In this document: piece after piece, positions 1 through 6,693 of the stretch
How the letters are laid out: each line of letters begins with the position of its first letter
How positions within the stretch are numbered: position 1 is the first letter of the stretch
Assembly (NCBI RefSeq): GCF_901875635.1
Contig: NZ_CABFMN010000148.1
Span: forward strand, 1-19,069
Direction: 5' to 3'
Source of the DNA: Xylophilus ampelinus
GTDB lineage: Bacteria > Pseudomonadota > Gammaproteobacteria > Burkholderiales > Burkholderiaceae_C
DNA: 19,069 nt
Position numbers and translations under genes: made by a program
Notes under the pieces: generated by a model
Database searches by the model: none
What the model was told of the DNA's origin: nothing
What the model saw: the letters and a program-made list of their open reading frames with translations, nothing else

Positions 1-110
1 GGTAGGTTGAACACCTGGCTCACTTTTACTTCGGTACTACCCGCATAACTGGCTCAATTTCCGGTCGGCGCCAACACTACCAGCGCTTTCATCTCGAAGG
101 TGAGTCGCGT
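1..110. mobile_element. Probable IS21-family terminal remnant
   Basis: The first bases contain two copies of TGGCTCA (16-22 and 50-56), each followed by a T-rich stretch (CTTTTAC and ATTTCC). Spaced terminal repeats of this kind are typical of IS21-family ends. No istA or istB coding sequence lies in the window, so if this is an IS end the element extends to the left. The assignment rests on recalled similarity of the repeats and is not proven. Confidence 0.35.
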
Positions 111-159
111 CACACCAGGGGGCCGCCATGCGTATTTCGGCGATTGCGACCGGCCATTT

Positions 160-202
160 CGGTCATCGTGACCGAGGGGCCCCGGAGCCAGATGGGGCTC
201 CG
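160..202. other. Two adjacent perfect inverted repeats in non-coding DNA
   Basis: CGGTCA/TGACCG is separated by 3 bp at 160-174, and CGGAGCC/GGCTCCG is separated by 6 bp at 183-202. The second hairpin is followed on the plus strand by only a short T stretch (203-205), so it is at best a weak terminator. It lies downstream of the minus-strand gene ending at 237. It could end that transcript or belong to the IS remnant on its left. No gene is seen in 1-236. Confidence 0.35.
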
Positions 203-236
203 TTTCGCCATCGTTGCTCCACTCGACTTCTGGTCA

Positions 237-485
237 TCAGCGTCTCTTGTCGTTATCGATTTTTCGTGAAGACTTCGTCTTGGACTTGGTACGGGGCCCT
301 TTTTTCATGCGATGCGCGAGCTGGCGGGAGTATGTCCGCTGCGCTGTGGTCTTTGGAGGCGAGGCGTGGTGGTTCCGCCACCAGCGCACTAGGACCAAAC
401 CGGCAGCAAAGATCGCCAGGAAGACTAAATAGATCCAAAGGATCCTCAAAGAAAGCGGCCAGTCCAATTGCTGAGGTTGGCCCAT
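237..485 (-). CDS. Small single-pass membrane protein with basic tail (hypothetical)
   Basis: This is an 82-residue reading frame starting MGQPQQLDW. It has one clear hydrophobic helix at about residues 11-36 (from LSLRILWIYL to LVLVRWW). The remaining half is very rich in Lys, Arg and Ser (KKGPRTKSKTKSS), which suggests a cytoplasmic basic tail. I chose the ATG at 485 because GGGGTGGAGC lies just upstream and because the longer frame, starting at 602, overlaps the preceding glycosyltransferase gene. It follows that gene by 37 bp on the same strand and is probably co-transcribed. No family was recognised. Parts of the reading frame on the other strand are also open, so confidence is moderate. 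Confidence 0.45.
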   Translation of the reverse strand: MGQPQQLDWPLSLRILWIYLVFLAIFAAGLVLVRWWRNHHASPPKTTAQRTYSRQLAHRMKKGPRTKSKTKSSRKIDNDKRR

Positions 486-522
486 GCTCCACCCCGCTGT
501 TGTCAATGAATGGTCTGCTGGC

Positions 523-1272
523 TCATTCTCGCCAGTGCTCGGCCACCCATCCCGCCGGTCGTATGAAGCGCCAGCGCCGGTTGCGGCGCCCGGCGAGCGC
601 ATCGGGCGGGTTGCATTCGCCGTGGAAGATCACGATGCGTGCGCCATCCGGCACAAAGGGCACCCGCCAATAGTTGCTAGGCCAGGCGGGGATGCTGTGG
701 TACTTGAAGCTCGGGCACCAGCCGGCCGGCCAGTAGGCGAGGCGGCCCTGGCGGTGCATGAAGTCCGACAGGTAGGCCTGCTCGTTGCGGAAGTCTGCGC
801 GCACCTGGGCGTTGTGCGCGCGAAAATGTGCAAGCACGTCAGGGTGCGAGCCGAGCTCGAAGCGGTAGACCGACGAGTTGCCCGTGACCCGCCACGGGCG
901 CTTGTAGTCGTGGATGATCAGGAATTCGCCGGGATACTCGAAGAATGCATCCAGGCTGCCGACGATCACCACGTCGAGGTCAAGGAAGAGCGCCGTGCCG
1001 TGCAGCCCGTGGAGGTCAGCGCTGAAGGTCACCAGCTTGGTCCAGCCGCGCTCGGGAATGCCGGGCGGCAGGTCGAGCGAAGGGATGGGCAGGCAATGCA
1101 CGTCAGGACTAATGCCGCGCGGGTCGTCCGTCAGGCAGACGAAGCGGAAGGCGCTGCGCAGGTGGCGCCGCACCATGGCATGGAGTCGGTTAACGTACTC
1201 GGGACCGTATTTGCTACCCCACTTCATGCATAGGACGTGGCGCTCCGGGCCGGAAATCCGGTTGTCGTTCAA
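523..1272 (-). CDS. Glycosyltransferase-like protein with DLD motif
   Basis: This is a 249-residue protein resembling small GT-A-fold glycosyltransferases. An N-terminal strand (RHVLCMKWGSKYG, residues 11-23) leads to FRFVCLTDD (42-50), which resembles the nucleotide-sugar binding half. FLDLDVVIVGSLD (96-108) carries the DxD motif at residues 98-100, where this class binds the metal and sugar nucleotide. IVIFHGE near the C-terminus fits the His that completes the metal site. I chose the TTG at 1272 because GGGAGAA precedes it by 3 bases and the family-like sequence begins there. The open frame continues to 1419 but that extension looks non-coding. The acceptor substrate cannot be inferred. 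Its link to metal resistance is unclear; it sits in the same direction as the cytochrome b561 gene, which lies 248 bp upstream. Confidence 0.7.
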   Translation of the reverse strand: MNDNRISGPERHVLCMKWGSKYGPEYVNRLHAMVRRHLRSAFRFVCLTDDPRGISPDVHCLPIPSLDLPPGIPERGWTKLVTFSADLHGLHGTALFLDLDVVIVGSLDAFFEYPGEFLIIHDYKRPWRVTGNSSVYRFELGSHPDVLAHFRAHNAQVRADFRNEQAYLSDFMHRQGRLAYWPAGWCPSFKYHSIPAWPSNYWRVPFVPDGARIVIFHGECNPPDALAGRRNRRWRFIRPAGWVAEHWRE

Positions 1273-1432
1273 ATGTTCTCCCTGACGTTCGCAGGGCGAT
1301 CCCGCAGGATGGCGAGCCTGCCAAGAGAGGTGGAGCACGTGATCTCGATCATGCGATGAGCTGCGTAGTGCGGCGCGCAATCGACAGGTCCAGGCCGCTG
1401 CTGTGACCGATTTCCGCAAGAAGAGTGCTCAT
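1269..1432 (-). other. Two coupled 27-codon mini-ORFs ahead of the glycosyltransferase gene
   Basis: In the gap between the b561 gene and the glycosyltransferase gene, the minus strand holds a 27-codon ORF (1432 to 1349, MSTLLAEIG...). Its TGA overlaps the ATG of a second 27-codon ORF (1352 to 1269, MIEITCSTS...). The second ORF's TGA overlaps the TTG start of the glycosyltransferase. This stop/start chain is what translational coupling or a leader-peptide arrangement looks like, but chance is not excluded. Neither peptide is recognised. The rest of 1433-1520 shows nothing I can name. Confidence 0.25.
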
Positions 1433-1520
1433 CTCAAGGGAGAGGTTCGACAGGGACTGTGTTCAAGCCAACAGGCGCGCCAGTCGTCACCGGGGCAGAT
1501 TGCTCGGGGACATCACCGGA

Positions 1521-2228
1521 TCACCACTGGTACCACCAGAAGCCAAGCACAGCCGCCAGGACGAGCCAAGCGATGCCGCGGTATCCGCTGCGGATCTCCT
1601 CGCCGGCCACGCCCCACTTGGTTCCGCTGATCATCGGTCGCAGCAGCTTCTCGCCTGCCCGCCAGTTGCCAGCCAATACAGCCACGATATACAGGCTGGC
1701 GACCGTGAGCATCGCGTGGGCGGAGCCTCCATGTAGTCCGCGCAGCCAGGGGATGGTCGGGCTGCGCTCGCTCGCCCAGCCGGAGGCAGCGGCGAGCAGC
1801 GCCAGCAAGATCATGGCGATGATCAGGACGGCGCCCGCGGGGCTATGCCCGAGGTGCCGTTTCGCCCAACCTCGCGGCAGGTCTCGCAGGCAGCGCATGA
1901 CGGCCCGGGGGCCTTTGACGAAGCTGGAGAAGCGCGCATGGTGGGAACCTGCGAAGCCCCAGGCGATGCGGAACACGACGAGGCCGGCCATCGTTTCACC
2001 CAGCGTTTCATGAAGCCTTTGCCAGTCGTCCTGCCCGGCCGTTGCATAAGCGCCCGCTAAGCAGGTGACCATGAGCCAATGAATGACACGCGTAGGAGCA
2101 TCCCAGACAAGGACCTGCTTGAATGCTGAACTCGCGTTAGATGTGCCAACGACAGATGCACACGACGGGATGTCGCGGCGCGACTGAGTTCGGGAAGGGA
2201 CGATGGGGTCGCGGCGGTCATCGGTCAT
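1521..2228 (-). CDS. Cytochrome b561-type (cytochrome b/b6 domain) membrane protein
   Basis: This is a 235-residue inner-membrane di-haem electron carrier type. VWDAPTRVIHWLM (residues 41-53) is the typical start of the first helix, with haem-ligand candidate His50. Further His residues lie at 73 (LHETLGE), 96-97 (GSHHARF) and 171 (SAHAML). MISGTKW (199-205) resembles the conserved cytoplasmic end of this family, and a last helix ends at WWYQW. Hydrophobic segments lie near residues 50-64, 78-92, 131-150, 172-187 and 217-232. The ATG at 2228 was chosen because it is the first in-frame start after the PbrR-type promoter at 2267-2297. The first 40 residues are atypical and may not be translated from there. 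The family passes electrons between quinols and periplasmic partners; the partner here is unknown. Confidence 0.75.
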   Translation of the reverse strand: MTDDRRDPIVPSRTQSRRDIPSCASVVGTSNASSAFKQVLVWDAPTRVIHWLMVTCLAGAYATAGQDDWQRLHETLGETMAGLVVFRIAWGFAGSHHARFSSFVKGPRAVMRCLRDLPRGWAKRHLGHSPAGAVLIIAMILLALLAAASGWASERSPTIPWLRGLHGGSAHAMLTVASLYIVAVLAGNWRAGEKLLRPMISGTKWGVAGEEIRSGYRGIAWLVLAAVLGFWWYQW

Positions 2229-2266
2229 CTGCACTCGTTCGAAGCGGGACTGTCCCGCGGATGCCA

Positions 2267-2297
2267 ATTTCACAACTTCCAGTCGGTGTAGAGTCAA
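2267..2297 (-). promoter_or_regulatory. PbrR-type promoter/operator (degenerate) for the cytochrome b561 gene
   Basis: On the minus strand, the -35 TTGACT is at 2297-2292 and the -10 TGAAAT at 2272-2267, separated by the 19-bp spacer characteristic of MerR-family-controlled promoters. The left half-site CTCTA is intact, while the right half reads TGGAA instead of TAGAG. The 31-bp length and the -35 are the same as in the pbrA promoter in this window. The regulator gene that would normally be divergent is truncated, so control would have to come from PbrR encoded at 12279. Confidence 0.7.
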
Positions 2298-2596
2298 GCT
2301 TCTGGAGATCGACATGTTTCGCATAGGTGAACTCGCCCGACGCCTAGCGTCTTCGGCTTTTCGGCGGCTGCGTCCATTCCGATTGTGCGGATCGTCCGGA
2401 CCTTCCCCACTTCCAGCTGGCGCGGCTTGTATATGGCGACTTGCTGCTGCCACAGACGCGGCCGCTGCGCCGCTTGTGAGAAGTCGACCACCTGGCCGGC
2501 GCCGGTGAAGGTCAGGGCGAGCGTCTGGGTCTCTGGGTCTTCCTGTCTGAATCCGAGCGGAGCACGAGTGCCGAAATAGGGGAAGCCGACGATCAT
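2294..2596 (-). CDS. Hypothetical protein, 3' end probably replaced by a recombination junction
   Basis: The start ATG at 2596 overlaps the dsbA stop codon (ATGA), so it is the next cistron of that operon. The first ~70 residues look coding: GFPYFGTRAPLGFR at 4-17, then a strand-rich stretch with TLALTF and GQVVDFS. I do not recognise a family. From about residue 80 the frame reads antisense through the truncated pbrR remnant and into its operator, ending at 2294. The native C-terminus has therefore probably been lost at the same breakpoint that truncated the regulator. Whether the product folds is unknown. Confidence 0.4.
   Translation of the reverse strand: MIVGFPYFGTRAPLGFRQEDPETQTLALTFTGAGQVVDFSQAAQRPRLWQQQVAIYKPRQLEVGKVRTIRTIGMDAAAEKPKTLGVGRVHLCETCRSPEA
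2314..2346 (+). pseudogene. Truncated pbrR-like MerR regulator, first ~11 codons only
   Basis: The ATG at 2314 is preceded by CTGGAG and starts MFRIGELARR, which matches the start of PbrR-type MerR regulators (compare MRIGELAKR in the intact gene at 12276). The helix-turn-helix continuation is lost after about codon 10-11, and the following sequence has no MerR similarity in any frame. The remnant lies divergently next to its PbrR-type promoter, exactly as an intact pbrR would. This shows a recombination breakpoint near 2345. Confidence 0.65.
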
Positions 2597-3231
2597 GGCC
2601 CCTTCTTGGCCACTGCTATCAAGTGTTCGGCGACAAGCAGCGAGCGCGGGTTAGAGCCCGTCAGAGAGCCCGAGGTGAGCCACCTGCCGTCCACGCCAAG
2701 GGAAGGCGTGCCATCGATCTTGTAGCCGGCGGCCAAGGCCGTTGCCTGTCTGACCTTGCCGGCGACTCCGAAGGAGCCCATGGTCTCCACGAGGCGCTTG
2801 CCATCGGCGCCGTTCCTTGCGGCGAAGGCGGCGATGTCCGCGGCAGTTGCCAGGCGTTGTCTCTCAGCGTGGATAGCGTGGAACACCTTCCCATGCAACT
2901 GCTCGACAAGGCCCAGCGCCTCCAAGGCGAAGTAGAGCTGCTGATGGATCACCACGTCCTCGCGAAAGGCAACCGGGATGCGGCGGAACAGGACGTCCCG
3001 CGGCAACTTCTTCAGCCAAGCCTCCAGCGCAGGCTCGAACGAATTGCAGTGAGAGCAGCTGTAGGCGAAGAACTCCAGCACCTCGACTTGCTTTGGGTCC
3101 TTGGTCGGTTGCCGCGGAGAAATCTCCAGGTAGTGCTTGCCCGGGACGAACTGCTCCTGGGCGCGCACGGCGGTATACGCGGCAAGGGTAGAGGGGAGCG
3201 TAAGGCTGCAGAAAACGCGTCTATTGATCAT
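2593..3231 (-). CDS. dsbA: DsbA-family thiol:disulfide oxidoreductase
   Basis: This is a 212-residue periplasmic protein. A short signal sequence is likely (cleavage near AVRA, residues 21-24), followed by the mature start QEQFVPGKHY, a form common in DsbA proteins. EFFAYSCSHC (53-62) contains the redox motif CSHC at 59-62, and the required cis-proline is in GTPSLGVDG (Pro176). Length and order match DsbA (E. coli DsbA is 208 residues including its signal). DsbA introduces disulfides into secreted proteins, or it may be tied to the neighbouring TlpA and ScsB/DsbD for a specialised thiol pathway. The gene lies 28 bp after the TlpA-like gene in the string reading from 6518. The gene name reflects family, not a demonstrated housekeeping role. 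Confidence 0.85.
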   Translation of the reverse strand: MINRRVFCSLTLPSTLAAYTAVRAQEQFVPGKHYLEISPRQPTKDPKQVEVLEFFAYSCSHCNSFEPALEAWLKKLPRDVLFRRIPVAFREDVVIHQQLYFALEALGLVEQLHGKVFHAIHAERQRLATAADIAAFAARNGADGKRLVETMGSFGVAGKVRQATALAAGYKIDGTPSLGVDGRWLTSGSLTGSNPRSLLVAEHLIAVAKKGP

Positions 3232-3259
3232 GATGAAAGTGGAAAAAAAAGACGCCCGC

Positions 3260-3745
3260 TCAGCTTTCGGAGAGCAGCCGGTCGATGAGTTGATGAAGTT
3301 CGGCGAAGTCCGGCTTTCCCACGAAGCGCTTGACGACCTCTCCTCGCTTGTTCACGAGGAAGGTTGTGGGGGTGACCTTGACATCGCCCCACGCCCTGGC
3401 CACTGCGCCGGTATTGTCGATGGCGACCGGGAACGGCAGCTTGCGCGTTTGCGCGAAGTTGACAACGTAGGTCGGCGGGTCGTAGCTCATGGCCACGGCG
3501 ATGGTTTCGTAGCCGCGCCCGCGGAACTTCTCGTAGGTGGCCACCAGCATGGGCATCTCCGCCACGCACGTGGTGCAGCTGGTGGCCCAGAAGTTGATCA
3601 ACGCCACTTTGCCTTTGAGGTCGGCGGTGGTCCGGGACGAGCCGTCTAGCAGCGTGAACGAGCTCTGGGGGGCGGCCGACGAGAGGCAGCCTGCGAGTGT
3701 CAGTACAACTGCGATCACGGCGAGAAGATTGCGGGAGTTCGGCAT
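3260..3745 (-). CDS. TlpA-like thioredoxin-fold lipoprotein
   Basis: This is a 161-residue membrane-anchored periplasmic thioredoxin. The signal peptide ends in the lipobox LAGC (lipid-carrying Cys20), so it would be processed by a prolipoprotein signal peptidase, and one is encoded two genes upstream in the same string. The thioredoxin domain has KVALINFWATSCTTC with active-site C57-T-T-C60, AVAMSYDPP, and TPTTFLVNKRGEVV holding the cis-proline. This resembles TlpA/ResA reductases that feed electrons to cytochrome c maturation or other periplasmic acceptors. The ATG at 3745 was preferred over the upstream GTG at 3775 because TGGAG precedes it at proper spacing and it gives a clean lipoprotein signal. 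Confidence 0.85.
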   Translation of the reverse strand: MPNSRNLLAVIAVVLTLAGCLSSAAPQSSFTLLDGSSRTTADLKGKVALINFWATSCTTCVAEMPMLVATYEKFRGRGYETIAVAMSYDPPTYVVNFAQTRKLPFPVAIDNTGAVARAWGDVKVTPTTFLVNKRGEVVKRFVGKPDFAELHQLIDRLLSES

Positions 3746-3802
3746 GTGTGCTCCAGGCGAAAGGCACTTACTCACGGCTCACACCTATCGATGTCTCGCC
3801 CC

Positions 3803-4363
3803 TCATGGCGCGAACCTGGTTCTGGCCAGCGCTACCAGGCTGAGGGCCAGGATGGTCATGGTGGGGATGACTGTCGCGACCATGCCGAACGCCCGCGCCG
3901 CCGCACCCTGGGGATACCCGCGGTAGAACGTGAAGCGGCCGATCGCGAACAGCGCCGTTGCCACAATGATGAGCGACAAGGGTGGACCGGCCAACAAGGT
4001 GCTGAACACGAGATGCGAGCCGATCGCGATAAAGGCCTGTTCGAGCGTGTTCTGCAGGAAGGCGATCTTGACCTTGATGGACTCGCTGGGCACGCCAAAA
4101 GCCGCGCCGCGGATGTCGGCAGTCGATTGCCTTCTGGCATGGGAAACGACCCCGACCGCCACCACAACCCACAGCAATATGAAGAGGTCGATGCGCAGGG
4201 TGAAGACCAGGGCGTCGAACGTCGTCGTCGGAAAGAACAAGTACTTCGGAAGCACCAGGTAGCCCGCCGCGAAGCAGGCAGCGCAGAGCGCCAGCGCCTT
4301 GCCGGCGGCCGCGCGAATGCCGCGGACCTCTTTTTTCAGATCGATGTTGTGTGCCAAGTCCAC
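3803..4363 (-). CDS. MAPEG-family-like integral membrane protein
   Basis: This is a 186-residue, four-helix membrane protein. Hydrophobic segments lie near residues 22-40, 52-72, 112-138 and 156-180. The stretch FLQNTLEQAFIAIGSHL resembles the conserved xNxxE signature of MAPEG proteins (membrane-associated proteins in eicosanoid and glutathione metabolism), and RGYPQGAAARAFG fits the family's last-loop pattern. Known relatives use glutathione in detoxification, but the substrate here is unknown. The start is GTG at 4363 with AGGAG about 6 bases upstream. It sits 13 bp after lspA and upstream of the TlpA-like gene. A thiol-linked role is suggested only by the neighbours. Confidence 0.65.
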   Translation of the reverse strand: MDLAHNIDLKKEVRGIRAAAGKALALCAACFAAGYLVLPKYLFFPTTTFDALVFTLRIDLFILLWVVVAVGVVSHARRQSTADIRGAAFGVPSESIKVKIAFLQNTLEQAFIAIGSHLVFSTLLAGPPLSLIIVATALFAIGRFTFYRGYPQGAAARAFGMVATVIPTMTILALSLVALARTRFAP

Positions 4364-4376
4364 AGGTCGCTCCTGC

Positions 4377-4874
4377 TCACCGGGACTCTTTTGCCGCAGT
4401 GCGCTTGTCCACGCTTAGCAGTGACAGCACGACCAGCGCGATCGCCCCACCCACGATCGCCATGTCGGCGAGGTTGAACGCCGGCCAGTGCCATCCGCGC
4501 AGGTGGAAGTCGAGGTAGTCGATGACCTGCCCGCGGACAGCGCGGTCGAAAGCATTGCCCAACGCGCCGCCCAGGATGAGGCTGTAGGCAAGACCCTCCA
4601 TCCGCCGCAGCGGCCGCGCCAGCATCCAGACCAGCCATGCCGAAATTGCGAGGGCGATCGCGAGGAAGAACCATCGCTGCCAGCCCCCCGCGCCGGCGAG
4701 AAAGCTGAAGGCGGCGCCGGGATTGAGAACGTGCACCAGGTTGAAGAACGACGTCACCTCGTGTGACCACCCCAACGGGGTCGTCATGTCGATGTAGCTC
4801 TTGGCGGCCTGGTCACCGGCGAATACGGCCGTCGCGAGCAAATGCCACAGGGCTTGGCGAGGGAAATGGTTCAT
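4377..4874 (-). CDS. lspA: Lipoprotein signal peptidase (LspA), operon copy 1
   Basis: This is a 165-residue, four-helix inner-membrane aspartyl protease that removes signal peptides from diacylated prolipoproteins. Visible motifs are DQAAKSY (21-27), FFNLVHVLNPGAAFS (43-57), GGALGNAFDR with catalytic Asp110, and FNLADMAI with catalytic Asp137. Both catalytic residues are present, so it should be active. The ATG at 4874 directly follows the stop TAG of the upstream remnant frame (TAGATG), with GAGAAGAAG as ribosome-binding site. It is a different protein from the LspA-like PbrC at 16154. A plausible client, by proximity, is the TlpA-like lipoprotein two genes downstream. Confidence 0.9.
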   Translation of the reverse strand: MNHFPRQALWHLLATAVFAGDQAAKSYIDMTTPLGWSHEVTSFFNLVHVLNPGAAFSFLAGAGGWQRWFFLAIALAISAWLVWMLARPLRRMEGLAYSLILGGALGNAFDRAVRGQVIDYLDFHLRGWHWPAFNLADMAIVGGAIALVVLSLLSVDKRTAAKESR

Positions 4875-5273
4875 CTACTTCTTCTCAAGTTCGGGAACTT
4901 CCAGCTCCGGCTCCGGCTCGACCGGCGGCGGTCGGACCTTATGCGCCAGACTGCTGATCACCCCCAAGCACCAGCGCCAAGGCCCGTATGCGCCCGATCG
5001 GTCTGTCTGCCCAGCGGGCTCAGGTCGAACCGGCCGTCGCCAAACTTGGACAAGAAACCAATGGCCGCTCCCGCGGCGTGGTCGGTGCCGACGACCAGCC
5101 CATGCGTCGCGCCTGCAACCGACGCCACCGCTGATCTCCAGTACAAGGAATTTCGCGGAGACCGCACGCGTGTACTCCGCGAGGAATTTCGCGCGTCGCG
5201 CGATCTCCGCCGATGCATCGAATTGCGGGGCGACGCCCAGCTCGGCGGCGAAGCGACTCTGGTCTTCTATCAT
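4875..5273 (-). pseudogene. nadE: nadE remnant (NH3-dependent NAD synthetase), internally deleted and frameshifted
   Basis: The minus-strand frame starting at 5273 gives residues typical of the NadE N-terminus: [19 protein letters not shown] followed by [10 protein letters not shown], the latter matching the start of the ATP-pyrophosphatase P-loop (LVLGISGGxDS). The downstream NadE segment [10 protein letters not shown]...[13 protein letters not shown] continues in another frame, at about 5000-5110. The roughly 100 residues normally between them are missing, as is the NadE C-terminus. The gene is therefore non-functional as a NAD synthetase. The open frame still runs on to a stop immediately before lspA, with a PEPELEVPELEKK tail that is not NadE-like. 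It may persist only because it keeps the operon's translation coupled. Confidence 0.7.
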
Positions 5274-5285
5274 GGGCCGACGATG

Positions 5286-6518
5286 TTATCGGCGCTGGAA
5301 AGTAAGCGGGTCCAGTTCCGATGGCCATGCACCGTGCTCCATGACGCCGAATCGGCCCGTTCCGACGTTCTGAGGCGGCGTGCGCCCCAGGGCATGCCCC
5401 ACAGGAACGAGTGCAAGACGGACGATCTGGGCAACAACTTCGGCGGGATTGCGGCTGCGCCAGGCCAGACCCAGCATGGCTGCGTGGCTGGGCAGGTGCA
5501 AGCTGATGTACGGCTGCGCCAAGATGTGGCCGAGCTCGTGGGCGCGCCACGCCGCCTTTGGATTGCCCTCGGCCTCGAACGAAGCCGCCAAAGCGGTCTC
5601 CCTCAGGAACGCCGCGCGCGCAAGCGCGTACGAACCCGAGGAGGTGCCCCCCGCCGCAGCCGTGCGGAACGGGTACGCCAGCTGCGCGCCGTACTTCATT
5701 GGGAAGTTTGTCTCCTTCAGACCCACCTCGTTCGCGCCCAGCTTGTGCACGGGCAGCCGAAAGGTCCCGAACAGGTGATCCCACACCATCCAGAACTCGC
5801 CGAAGTTGACTTGCGCGTCTTCGTACTCGCGCTTGTGGTGCCAGCGATGGACCTCGGCGGCACCGATCACGAAGCGCAGGGGCCCGATTCGGTAGTCTAG
5901 GTTGGAATGCTGGAACGCGAGGTGCACCGCGAGCAAGCCGAGCCAGGCCCCAATGGCCAGAGCCGGCGCCCCCATGAGCACAACGGCGACCAAGCCGGGC
6001 GCAGCCATCATCCCCGCATGCAGGGGATGCCGGCGCTCCCCGTTGAGCCAGTAGAGGCGCTCCGAGCTGTGGTGGATCGCGTGGAACCGCCACAGCCAGG
6101 TCACGCGGTGACTCAGCCAATGGACGCTGTAGAGACTGAGATCCAGCACGGCGCCGACGGCGAGGGCCTGTGCCCAAAGCGGCCACTGATCAGGCCACAA
6201 GGTCCCTGCGGACCCCAAGGGTGCCAGGGCAGCGACCACGCCATGTACGGCAAGGAGAACGACGAGGTTCACGACGGCGTGGATCGCGTCGCACACGCTG
6301 TCCCGATGGTCGCGGCGCCAAGCCGCGTGGAAAGGCAGACGCCGCTCGAGCAACGCGACCGAGGCGAGCGCGGCGGCAACCGTGAGCGGGACGGCAGGAA
6401 AATAGGGCCACCCTGCGGCCAAGCCGACGAAGAGCACCACGGCGGTGGCACCCAGGACCAGCGGATAGCTGCCGTATCGTATGGCCGCGTCAATGAACGA
6501 CAGTTCTCTTTTGCTCAT
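5286..6518 (-). CDS. Fatty acid hydroxylase/sterol desaturase fused to a DUF3703 domain
   Basis: This is a 410-residue fusion. Residues ~15-260 form a membrane-bound di-iron hydroxylase of the sterol desaturase superfamily. Its helices flank the histidine clusters HWLSH (133-137), HAIHH (146-150), HPLH (164-167) and HRWHH (224-228), which together would bind two irons. Residues ~299-400 match DUF3703 as I recall it: an amphipathic helix, AHELGHILAQP (326-336), a His-containing SHAAML stretch, VVAQIVRLAL, and a degenerate GNTG-type loop (PPQNVGTGRF). DUF3703 is normally a small stand-alone protein. The start ATG at 6518 has AGGA 7 bases upstream. It is the first gene behind the PbrR-type promoter at 6548-6578. 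The likely role is oxidation of a membrane lipid during metal stress, but the substrate is unknown. Confidence 0.8.
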   Translation of the reverse strand: MSKRELSFIDAAIRYGSYPLVLGATAVVLFVGLAAGWPYFPAVPLTVAAALASVALLERRLPFHAAWRRDHRDSVCDAIHAVVNLVVLLAVHGVVAALAPLGSAGTLWPDQWPLWAQALAVGAVLDLSLYSVHWLSHRVTWLWRFHAIHHSSERLYWLNGERRHPLHAGMMAAPGLVAVVLMGAPALAIGAWLGLLAVHLAFQHSNLDYRIGPLRFVIGAAEVHRWHHKREYEDAQVNFGEFWMVWDHLFGTFRLPVHKLGANEVGLKETNFPMKYGAQLAYPFRTAAAGGTSSGSYALARAAFLRETALAASFEAEGNPKAAWRAHELGHILAQPYISLHLPSHAAMLGLAWRSRNPAEVVAQIVRLALVPVGHALGRTPPQNVGTGRFGVMEHGAWPSELDPLTFQRR

Positions 6519-6547
6519 TTTTCAATCCTGGCAAAGGTCCGGCCAAG

Positions 6548-6578
6548 ATTGGAAACTCTCTAGCTGCAGTAGAGTCAA
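6548..6578 (-). promoter_or_regulatory. PbrR-type promoter/operator driving the hydroxylase-lspA-dsbA operon
   Basis: On the minus strand, the -35 TTGACT is at 6578-6573 and the -10 TCCAAT at 6553-6548, separated by a 19-bp spacer. The spacer holds the perfect dyad CTCTA/TAGAG (plus-strand positions 6570-6574 and 6558-6562). Both the hexamers and the dyad are identical to those of the pbrA promoter at 12300-12330, and the total length is the same. The elongated spacer is the hallmark of promoters untwisted by MerR-family activators. No regulator gene is adjacent, so the PbrR encoded at 12279 is the obvious candidate acting in trans. Confidence 0.85.
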
Positions 6579-6693
6579 CCGGGCTGTGCAGAGACCCCGG
6601 ACAGGCCAAGGATGCCGGCTATCCATGCCTGGAACGGCACCTATAGTCCGGGCCGGGCGGTGCCTCCTTTCAACCGCATGCCGCAGCCCTTAC
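6579..6693 (+). promoter_or_regulatory. Leader of the scsB/dsbD gene with inverted repeat
   Basis: This 115-bp stretch lies between the minus-strand PbrR-type promoter and the plus-strand ATG at 6694. It contains the inverted repeat GGCACC...GGTGCC near 6636-6664, enclosing a TATAGT. No convincing sigma-70 promoter or Shine-Dalgarno sequence could be assigned for the plus-strand gene. It may use a divergent promoter overlapping the PbrR-type site, but that is inference. Confidence 0.25.

Noticed and set aside
484..1233. Long plus-strand ORF of 249 codons
   Set aside because: It lies fully antisense to the glycosyltransferase-like gene, has no recognisable motif, and is open because of high-GC third positions.
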